Source: Carex sylvatica (taxonomy: Eukaryota; Streptophyta; Magnoliopsida; Poales; Cyperaceae). Taken from it: 63,279 nucleotides of DNA. Both the position numbers and the translations under genes were made by a program. The notes beneath the pieces are model-generated. The model was not told the origin of the DNA. It saw only the letters and a list, made by a program, of their open reading frames with translations, and ran no database searches. Shown piece by piece: positions 37,141 through 49,100 of this stretch (positions are counted from its first letter, which is position 1; each line of letters starts with the position of its first letter). Location of the stretch: positions 1-63,279 of the forward strand of contig CAXKVR010000511.1 of the NCBI GenBank assembly GCA_964058845.1, read 5' to 3'.

Positions 37141-40100
37141 ATGGGGAGCACGGGGGAGCCGGACCGGAAGCGGCGGCACTTCACCTCCGTCTCCCCCACT
37201 GCGGGTCCCATGGGGGGTCCCACACCCACCAAAAAGAAGCCAATTGCCCCCATCTCTGAGGATAAAAAGGTAATTGTTATCTGGTTTATCTATCTCATAG
37301 CTGTGCTGTTTCATCCCATTGTAAGTGTAATTGGAGACGACAATTAGGGTTTCTGTGGTTGGATTATGGTCAAAATTGCAGCCTTAGTGGTATTTCTGGC
37401 TCTGATTGTAATTGCTGCAAAATTATTTTTTTGCTCATATCTTAAGAGGTTAGTAATATATGCTTTGAACTGATCTGATTTTTGTAGTTCTGTTAACTAC
37501 CCATTGTTTGGGAATAAAGGCTTGGTTGTTGTTGTTGTTGTTAATTACCCACTGGTTTTTATTATAATTGAACCTAATCCATTCTCTTAAGGGCTTGTAA
37601 CAGTACTTGACAGCTTGGTTTGGGATTATAGTGCTGTATTGCATGATTACTATTCTGGTTCAATTTTGTAATTTCATGGGGCTGATCTAGTTTTTAGATA
37701 ATTACATCAAAATTAGAAGGGAACAAAAATATGAGGATAGTGTAAGACAGGACCTGTACCAGAATAGTTTCTAGACTGGTACTTAGTATATGATTATTTG
37801 TTTTCTTGTTCTTGTTTGGGTTAATTTGGTTTTTCCTGTTGTTGTTGGTTTGATTAGCAAATTTATTTTCATGAAAATTTACCAGCCAATATCTGGTAGT
37901 TTTTCCTGGTAGGTCGTGCCATATCAAGCCTAATATTATAACAAATCTCAAGTTTTGAATACACAACATAAAGTCTGCATTGAAAAGTGTGGCAGTCTGG
38001 ACTATGTTCTAACCTTCTAATTCATACCAATTGTGGTTTTTACTATACAAAATGATAAAAAATATATGATATAAATTAAACATATGGTACAGATTTATGC
38101 CTATACTCACAGAATTTACTTCTTTTGCTAAAATCTAAATATTTAAATGAAAATATCATTGACATGTATATGAGTCAGTCTGCGTCTGTATTGGTGGTGT
38201 TGTGCCAACAAAAATAGAAATAAAAAAAAAATTAAAAAACAATTGAAAAATGGTTACTTGATATGGTGTTGAGTTGAGGCAAAATTCATAGTAGTTTGTA
38301 GTTGGTTAGGTTAAGTATCATAAGAATTGATCCAATTGATTGGCAAATTAAAATAATATCATCTGTGCTCATTGGTTGAGATGTAAGTAGTCTTCTAGGC
38401 TTACTGATAAATTTGACCACCGAAAATAACCATAGGAAGGGTATGAAATACACTAACATTTATAGTTTTCAACTCTTGACTAGAAGAACAAAAGAATTTA
38501 AATTTTTTTACACAAAGTTCTGACTTACAGACACATAGTTTCTCAAAATGAGATCAAAGGTCGAACAATGGTGTGTGTGAAGAGGAGACAAGAACTTGTG
38601 GAAAAATTGAGCCCGAAATGAGGGAATAAGAGATGAGAGTGTGCTTGGCGATTACAGAGAAGAGTCATGCTTGTGAAAGAGAGACTTGCACAGCTATTGG
38701 ACTTTAGAGATAGAGTGCAGAGTTTAATTAATTTTCAACCTTTGCTATAGACCAAGTCAAATTCAATTAAATAGAAGTATAAATAAAAAGGAATTGGTCG
38801 AACGACTCATGTAGTAATGTATTATTGCAGATAGTGAAACAGCTATAGCAAATAGCGACTTTTGCAGACTGTTATTAGGAGTTATAGCTGCAATTTCTTA
38901 GTATTCTTCAATGATCAGCATGGCTTTTAGTGTCTGAAAATCTATAGAGGTGCTATAGTGGGCTATTTGAAAACTCTTGGTCATGGTTGCATTGCCTAAG
39001 TTTATTTATAGACACAATATCTTCTAATCAGCTAAACTGACATCAAATGATATTGCTCTTTGATTGATCTAGCTTGATCTGTCTGTGCTGAAGTACAAAA
39101 ATCAAAAGCTCATGGAGCAATTAGAGGCAAGAAAGATGGAATGCCGTGCACTTGAGAGCAAATACATCCAGCTAAGGGAGAAGCAGAAGGATTACCCTAA
39201 AACCCTACTTTCCCTTAAGGACTCGCATCAACAGGTGATTTTTTTTTTTAATGATCTAGTGACATTATCATGGGTCCTCTGGCCAATGTCAGCATAATTG
39301 ATAAACTAGAAATTGGAAATATAGAAATACGAATACTATGCCATATTTATCTGATAGCCTCTATCAGTATTTAAAAAAAAAAAAAGAAGGCATTTGCCAT
39401 ATTTAAAAAAAAAAATGTGCGAATTACTCGTAATTTGTTATTTTTTCTGTATGAAGGTTAACATTGTCCCTTACCCCTTGCAAATAACACCAATACATTA
39501 CTAGTGACACCCAATAATTCAATATATGCAATTAACTAGACCACATTTTTTAGATATTTGCAAATAATTCCCAACCATGAATTTGATGTTTTTTGAAGTA
39601 GGTGATGGAAATTTCATGTTAATATATTAATTAATTTTATCCTATCTACAGTAATTTTCTTTTTCCAATTCATACACTATTAATCAATAAGAGCAAAAGA
39701 AATGTACTTTAATGAAACCACAATAGCTTTTTGGTGACATTTACTATTTTGTAGAGCGTGACATCGCATTCACAGTTCATATGTGCCATATTTATCTTTG
39801 GTTCTTGTAGTGAGAAAAGTAGGTGTGATTCAATCATTAACATTTTGAGGCTGTCATAATAAATGGCACATGTATATTATGAGGACTATATTCCACAAAT
39901 ACAGACTGCTTTAATAATATTTTAAGGTCATGAATAGCAATGGCAAAATAAAAGACATCCTAAGGTGCAGGTTTTAAGGATTTTTGCAAAACAAGGTTGC
40001 ATGTCTGTTTATTAGGTAAACAACAATAATAATACCATACCTTTGCACGTCTGTTTATTTATTATTAGTTTTGGGGAAGACACTATTTGATGAACTTGAA

Positions 40101-43100
40101 AAGAGTAAATTTAAGTATATAGTGAGTGTATCGAAAGGTTTTTGCCATTGATCTTTTGGCAAATTCAACTTTAGGGCTTCTCTTCTATGCTAATCCATTG
40201 TAGACATCATTTAACAACAGATGCAAAACTGCAAATCGTAAGCCCAGCCATAATTAGAGTGTTAGATGTTAGATCATGTTATGTTGTATAATCTAGGGAT
40301 GGGACCAGCATCAACAGATTTTATAACACATCATTACAACTCTGTAGTTTTTGGTGTCTACTAAGTGCTGGTAGTCCATTATTTGTAGTTGGATGCTTCT
40401 TGTCTTGTAGGGATATCTATGATATTTTGTAGCTTGTAGGGGTGTACATCAGATTTTTTTTTTTTTTGGATAATATATCCTTGATCTGGCATATGTAATT
40501 AATTTAATTTGGAAATTTGGGGGTGTTGTTACAGCTGGTTGGTAATATGGCATTTGATGAACTTGGCAGACGTCGATTCGTCTATCCTGAAATTGGTAAG
40601 TATATTCTAGTTTCATAGAGCCTACAAGGCAGCTTCTAGACTTCTATTCTGTTGATGCATCATATAATATGTGGGCTTTGATTGCCATTTAGTACATCTA
40701 TGCACAATGGAGCATTTTCTGTATAGTTGATATAATCATGGTACTGATGGCATTTTATTGTGCAAGAACCATTTAACATGCACAAATATTATAAGTACCA
40801 GAAAGGATCAATTTTAGTTGGTAATTTGATTTATCTTTTGGGCAAAATTTATATTTTGAATTATTATCTGAACCGAAGTTGTATTTTAAAATATCCCAAA
40901 TACCATTCCTGACTATAGGCGTCGTCCAATTACAGTAGCAAAATCCTGACTTGAATTTTTTGGCTGAGGCAAGCTATATACATCCCTTTCGTTAATGATA
41001 TCAATTTTTTAATTTGTGAGGCTAGATGGGGTACCTGTTACCTCAGAGGAGGCCTATTCTTCGATAGAAGAGGATTTCCTAAGCAGAGTCATGGAGAGTA
41101 GCACAGCAGAGAGTTCAGGTTGTGGGCCCCCAAATCAATCCAACAACTCATTGTTACCAGTTGGTCATGTAATGAAAGAGGCTTCAACTTCACTGCGAAA
41201 TGCATGGTCTGAAAGCAGGAAGTTGACCACATCTCTTCTTGATTTGGTTACCGAGAAATGTAAGATTTTAAGTCATATGTTTATAATACTTGTAGATTGG
41301 TGATATAAGCTTTAATGCATGGTTTTCTTTACAACTTTTAAGTGCTTTGACTAGCTTAAACAGGGTGAGATGCAGTTGCAATTGGTGCGTAATAACTTCT
41401 GGTATGGTTAAAAGCACTGCACTGGTAGAGAATGCTGAATCTAGATGATACTAGATCTCTCCTAACTTCAGCATTATTTTTTCTTTCTTTCAGTAAACTT
41501 AACTACTGTTGGCGGTTTGGATGAGCTTGACAATGCTCTTCGACAAATAGATGATGTCCATTTGAGGCACCGAGAGCTGTCGGAGAAGATCCAGAGTCAG
41601 AGAGATCACAGTGTTCAAAATAAAGCTGAGCTGAGAAGGTTACAAGGTATCCTGCTTAAGAATATTGTTATGGATAAGCACTTGAAAAATTGAATGCATT
41701 GACCTATAGTTATTCTCTACATAGTTGGTAAAAGTGTCCACCTGCATCCAAACATTTTTTGGTTTCATGGTAATGATTGGTATTAGTGTGGATTAAACTT
41801 AAATATTTGGTATTTTTACTGCATCTGCAAACACTTTATGCCCGTTTCATTTTAAAAAAGAAAAGCAATATTAGAGAAGCCTAATATATTATTTTCTTAC
41901 CAGTTATGCCTGTTTCATTATATTACGTTTGCATGTATGGGCGATGCATGAATAAATTTACAAGAAACTCATGCAATCTATGTTGCTTGTGTTATTCTAT
42001 TTTCTAGAAGTACTATACTGTACTCTTGTTCTGGTATCGGCAACAGTTATCATGTTTTTAGTGAATTTCTGAGCTTAACCTTTTTTTTATTATTATAAAA
42101 ACGTTATTTTTACAGTGCTTATGTAATGGAGAAGTATGGAGTCAAGGCTGTCAATTTTCCTGCCGCACTAACATTTTGTTTGTTATTATGAAATGAAGAG
42201 GAGTTTGCATGTACTATTGCTGAGCTGGAAGAGACCAATACGAGGCTAGCTGCTCTCAAGGCTGGAGCTGTCTCTCAAAATGCACCTCTTCTTTTCCCTG
42301 TACTTGGGAATAAATGTGTGAATGGAGATAGTCTTAGGGATAAGCAAAAGGAATTGCAAAATCTTGAAGCAACTTATAGGGAACAGATGGTAAGTTAAAA
42401 CCACCCTGAGGATATATTATTTTTCCTTGCTTTATGTTTGTTGAATACCTAAACATAGCATATCAGTTAGATGTGACGAACCCTTTACCTCAGGTGTTGG
42501 CTAATATTATCTAGATCTCTGAATCAGTTTTAGGACATGTTAAGTCGTACTTGTTTTCCATCTTGTCATACTTGTTAAGTCGTACTTGTTTTAGGACATG
42601 TTAAGTTGTACTTGTTTTCCATCTTGTCTTCAAGGATGCTCACTGTCGGTGATGACACCTTTCTGCTATTGGTATCGGTATTAAAATACTGGGTAATCAT
42701 TATATATTTATTGGTGATTGATTTTCCTTTGGCACTATTGCAGAACCTTGTATCTGAGAGATTGGTGAATATTCAGAGACTCCATGAGGAGAGAGTGGGA
42801 ACATTGAAAAAGTTGGCTAATATGAAGGTTTGTTCTGTCCATCAAATTAAACAAGTACAACTATTTACGCTCCAAAAATTTTAAAATGTGGCTGCATATG
42901 CATATGCGGTGACTTATCCACACTGTAAATGACATGCTGTGGATAAATTGCGGATTTGTCCATGCAGCCGCATATAGAACTATTTGGCACTTCATATATG
43001 TGTGGGGGCACATATGTGACCCGCACGATCTTATGCCGCAGAAAATCCGCAATTCATATTTGAGAATGGCACAGGAAAGTTTGTTCTGAACTTGCGTTCT

Positions 43101-46100
43101 GTGAGAATCGAACTCCTGATCAGTGACTTACCATCCATGTGCAACTCCATTAGGCCATTTCGGCCCTGTGATTAGAATGTGCCTTCATTTCATATACTAT
43201 TTATGTAAATGCATAGTATAAAACTAAACATTATAAAATTAATCTGCATGCAAATATGCATATGTTGGTTTGTAGTGACCTTCAGCATGAATATTTTAAT
43301 GTGCATTTTAAAACACTGCCAAAAACTCTGATAGCCAAAGATGAATCTGTTAGTATTTGTCTAGTGATTTTGTTGATAACCTTGGTGGGAACTTGACTCC
43401 CATTCTGCCGCCCTAAAGGGTATGGCAATGCCAAGGCAATGGGCCGGATGTCTAGTGATTTTGAGATGAAAATCACTAAAAATCACGACAAACTTATGCA
43501 GAAGTCTTATTCTAATGTCAATTTGAGTTGGCGGCTTGAGTTTCACTTGTCATCTGGACAAAATTATATGATGTTCATATTTTATTTGCAGAACACCATG
43601 ATGGATTTGAATGCTGTATTGGCAACCTCCACATACCAGTTATTAAATGAGCAACTGACATGGTCACAGTCTGAAATAGAGAATTTTCGTATTGTAGCAG
43701 AAAAACTACAGGTAGTTTACTGTTTGATATAATTGCAGTTTGATAGAATTGGTACCTTGTTTTGTCTTTTTTAAATCTTTCAATTATCTTTGTATCAGGT
43801 CGAGAAAGATAAATTATTTTGGCGCGAAAAGGAGTCATCACTCAAAGCTGATATAGGAGAGATTTCTCAGAGGAAGAATTCATATTATGAGTCTAGGTTT
43901 TCTGAGCTTGAGCAGGATTTGCAAAAACTAGCTGAAGAAAGAGCTGTAATGGAGAGGAAGCTTGAAGAGGCATTGAGAGAACCAGGTTTTATAAACTTGC
44001 CATATTAATCACAACTTTATAAATAGATATAATAGAAATATGCTTCATTATCGCATCACTTGAATTTTTAAACCAGGAATACATCCAAATCTCAATGTGA
44101 GACAGGTTAACTTTGGTGCCCAAATTCATTACTACTGTGTACTATGTAGCCAGTATTGGTCCTTCATTGTTGGGTACTCACTATTTGATGTTTATCTTAA
44201 AGTGCGAATGTCCTAGGATTCGTGAAAGGTTGTTGAAGTCTAGACTTACAGTAGAGTAGACATGGTGGTAGTAGAGTTGATGGTGAATTTGGAATCTTTC
44301 TGGGTACACTTTTGATAGATGATTTTACTTTTGTATATAGATGATTTTGGTTTTGGACCTCAGTAATGGTTGATGGCTTAACTTGCAATATGGTATACAA
44401 TATATCAAGTAATTATGGTTTTGGCAATTTTGTTGGCAAATCTCAAGTAATAATTTTGCACATGTTATTAGTGTGACATGATGTTTAGGGCTACAAAAAA
44501 AAATTTATCACCTTTTTCATCTTTTAAAACAAAAAAAACCTTATCATTTCAGCTACATCCCCTATTTACCGCATCACTGTAATTTGGTAACAATTAGAAA
44601 ATATTTACATTTTCCTTGAATCATTTCTCCCTTGTAATGACCTTTGGTATAGTCCTGACTCCAGTAATTTTGCCTTGTGTATCATAGTATTCTGTATTTG
44701 TCATATTTTCAGGTAGGAGGCAGATTATAGTAGAGTTCAAGGCACTCGTGTCATCGTTGCCTAATGAAATGGCCATGATGCAAAGTGAACTCAACAAATA
44801 TAAAGAAGCTTCTTCTGATCTGCACTTGTTGCGAGCCGAAGTACGGTCACTTTGTAGCATGTTGAAACAGAAGGTAACGTTTTTGGATAACTAATATATG
44901 CCAATACGGAAATTAATTTGTCTCGTGTTGATCTTGATTTGTTCATTTTACTTCTTACACAGGAAAATGAGTTGGATACTTTATCTAATAGAGCTTCTCA
45001 TGCTGATTCAGAAATAAAGAGGTTGAAAGCAAAGGTATCATTTATTCGTGTATCAACCAACTTCTTTCTCTTTCTTGCACTTCATTTTCACCTCTCTGGG
45101 ATGGGTATATTAACTTGTTGAGGGCCTTTGACATCTATCTTTTGTATCTATTTTTCATCGATGATATATGCTATGTAGACTATCACTAGCAAAGTTTATT
45201 CTATCATGTTATGATTGGTGTTCCAGCCACCTTATCTGTTTTCTTCATTTTCCTTGCAGGCTCGTGATATAAGGCAGTTAACCCATGAGTCGAAGTTATT
45301 TATTGATGCATTTAAACAAGAATCTACTGATCCAAGGTACAGTTGTATGACCATTAACTCAAACTTTAATTATCCTTCAGACCAGTTTTTAAGCTTAAGG
45401 TGGCTTATGCTGTGACAGAGATGTGATGGAATTGAAAGATAGGGAATACAAAGCATGGGCTCATGCTGAGAGCCTGAAAATGTCTCTTGATGAGCACATT
45501 TTGGAGATGAGAGTCAAAGAAGCAAATGAAGCGGAGGCTCTATCTCAACAGAGACTTGCAGCTGCGGAAGCTGACATAACAGAACTTAGGCAGAATCTAG
45601 AAGCTTCCAGAAGGTCATTTTTCTTTGATATCTTTTGAATCTGTAATATCAGAAACTAATTCTTGTACTATGATTGTAAGGAATTGTTACGTTTAAACAT
45701 ATAGGGAGATGGGTGCATTATCTGTGAATCTGAAGTTAAAGCACGAAGAAGGCGATGCATACCTCTCTGAAATTGAGGTTTGAATGTGCAATGTTTTTTT
45801 AAATTTTTCATGGTTTCCCAATTTCTGAAGTAGGTTACTAGATGGCTATTGGTTTGTTTCTCATTTTTTGTTTATTTCTGTTAATAGAGTATTGGACAAG
45901 CGTATGAAGACATACAAACACAAAATCAACAGTTACTCCAGCAAATTACTGAGAGAGATGATCATAATACTAAGGTAATTGCTTTTGCGCTATCCATACT
46001 TCAGCTGTGCTTCTTTCTTTCTTTCTCTCCTTTTCTAAGTTCGGTTACAGTATGGGTTAGGGTTCTTTCAGTACAGACTGACTGTGTGTGATATCGCTTT

Positions 46101-49100
46101 GTTATATAACCAGAGTGTATTGTGCCATGGTGAATTCGGTGGCATGGTAGGTCATAAGATTAATTTGATGAACTACAAGTTTATCAAGCGTCCCTATATG
46201 TTGTTATATAATATGTTCCATCGTTAATGCTTCTACAGCTGGTTATGGAGGGAGTCCAAGCTAAACAGATGCAAGAAGCACTACGTCTTGAAGTTCAAAC
46301 CTTGAAGAAAAAGATGCAACATTCAAACTCTTTGTTGGATTTGTACAAGGGAAAAATCGTACTATTAGAAGACCAGGTAAAACCATCGAACAATCAACTA
46401 ATATTTTTATTTTGGCTTTCATGGTGTGATAAGTGGTACCTGGTAATCATGACGAATTACTTGGACCCTTTAAAAGTCAATAGAAGGCATGACAATATGT
46501 TAGCGCTGAAAATGGATTGGATATACAGTCTGATTTTGCATTAGTGAGCCATTCGGATGATCCATTCGTGAAAAATATGGATATGTTTAAGATATTAGAT
46601 TTTGTCAAAAGAATGTGATATGCATGCAGATACTTTAGTCCCTTGTATAAGGATATGGATGTGGATTTCTGGATCTTTTCAAATTTCATTAAAATATATA
46701 CATATATATATATATATTTTTTTTCAAAGATTAATATTTTGCACGGTTATTATCCATATGCCAGTCAAAAAGTCTATATGAGTTTTTTTTTTCTCATTTG
46801 TACTTCGAAATTTGTATGTTATCATAGTATAAATGTTTGTTCTGCTACATACGTGTCTTTCTTATTTGTGTAAATCTACGTAAATTTTTTGGTACAATTT
46901 AACTTTTTATCCTTTGTATTAGTGTGAATATAGTTTTGAAGTTTGATGTCCATAGTATCTGTATAGTTTTGATTTTATCCATTTGGTAACAGCTCCATGT
47001 TTACCTCTACAGTATGGTCAATTAAAAGGTGTTAGATTTAATAAAATGTATATTGAAAGATGTACTATATCTGAAAAAAAGTTATATCATATCAGTTCAG
47101 CAATTCTTTCTCAATCCCTTTTTGTGGGGAAAATGAGCACTCCCTCTTATTTTGCATAAAAATTTATTTGCAGTTGAAAACTTTATCAGAGCAACTTAGC
47201 AAGCTCGAACAGGATAGGTGGCAATTTTATACCTCTTTAGGAAATGCACAGAGAAAACTAGTGGATGTGCGGGCCGAGTCTCAAAAGTTGCGGCAATCAG
47301 CTGAAGACATTCTTTCAAATCTGGAGAAGAGCCGGACCGAAGAGGCTGAGCTGCTTATAGAGTTAGATAAGGAGAGGTACTGCTTTATATATGTGCCTAA
47401 TTTGAAACCTTGTATTAAACAGAGGCAAATGTCATCTATGAAAAATTGCTCCTTTATCACTGATCTGTCATTTTTGGGCCTTAGCTGCTGATATGGACTG
47501 TTTCTCTCTCTAGTCCCAGTTCCAGCCTGTGGCACTGCATCCTTAGTCCTCGTCTCCAACAGTAGTCAAACTTAGTGGTTATTGAAGTTTTGGGCCTCGA
47601 CAAATAGTTTTAACCTCGTCTTAGTCACGGTTCTAAAAATATAAATTTGGATGAAGTGCTGATCTTGTAGAGTTAAGCGGTCAGTTTAAGCCAGGTGAAA
47701 GTGTTAGACTGGACAACTGAAGTGCCAATCCAATATAATTTGGATATTGATTTGTCGACCTTGATTAACTCAAGGCACAACTATTACTAGTTAAATATAT
47801 TTGAGACAAAAGGGTGCTCTGAGGGGGTCACATACTACTTTACTTCCATGTGAACAAATAATTTACTCTTGGTCAGTGCCTTGAGGGAAGTTTCAAACCG
47901 CAACATATGCAACCTGGAAATCATATGACAGACCTGTACAATATAATGCTAGCGCCTCAATACAAGTTATAACTTCAGTTTTTTATTCTAGTAATACTCA
48001 CATAAGACATAAGGAGTATTTACAATTATAATATTCTTGCAGCGGTAGGCTTATTGTTGATGAATACGCAGTATCCGTAGTCATATCTTCAAAGTTAAGA
48101 GTAACAGTGCATCTGTGATCGTATCTGATATCTTGTAACAATTATGGTGTTGCATTATTTGTATCTACATTTAGGAGGGCAATGCTATATCCATATTGCC
48201 AGTTGAGTATACTGTATCTGTATCTGCAATGTAGGATATCTTACATCTGTATCTGCTTGAGAGCATTATTCTACACCTGCATCTGCATTCAAAAGGGTGA
48301 TGATAAATCTTGGCATGTAGATTGAAATCCTGTACCAATATCTAGGATAATGCTACACCTGCATTTGCATTTAAAAGGGTGATGATAAATCCATATTTGG
48401 ATTGTACAAAATATTTGCAGTAGATGAGAATGCTCAATTCATATTTGCAAGTAGATGAGAATGCTCGATCCATATCTGCAATTGAAGAGTATTATCTGTA
48501 TCCACATTCAAAGCTTAACTTTCATCTGTATTCGCGTATAGAGGTTAATGCTATGTCGGTGTCCGCATCTTCATATTAAATGTTTGTACCATTATATTTT
48601 CTCATGAATATATGGACGTGAGTTCAGTTGAATCCATGGCGCTGATGCAATCCAATAATGTAAGGCCCAACTGAAATACTCCATATTTACATGACTGTAT
48701 CCATATATGGCTTGGGGTAAGAAGCTCAAAACAGGTTTTGAAAAATCCGTCTTAGTTTATGAGTGTAATAATTTAGGTGAGACAGATATTACTTCATTAG
48801 CTAAACCTAACGGCTACTATAGTAACTTTTTTGCACCTGCAGCATTTTGTAACACTATTTTAAGCTTGAATGTGGCTAGGGGTGTTCATTTGGTCTGGTT
48901 TATTTGGTTTTCAACCTAACCAAAAAAGTTCAGATATAATGGTTCGATTCAGTTGAATTCTTGAATTACTTCGGTTTTTTATATTTGGTTCAGTTTAGAT
49001 TTTCAAAACCAAAAAGACGGAACCAACCAAACTCTATATGGTTCAAATCCATGCTTTAGTGTGATTGATGGTTCGCTTCTTTTTCCCTCACTGCTGACTT

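Noticed and set aside
43085..43168. Functional tRNA gene
   Set aside because: A- and B-box-like words are present but the acceptor and anticodon stems do not pair, so it was kept only as a SINE head.
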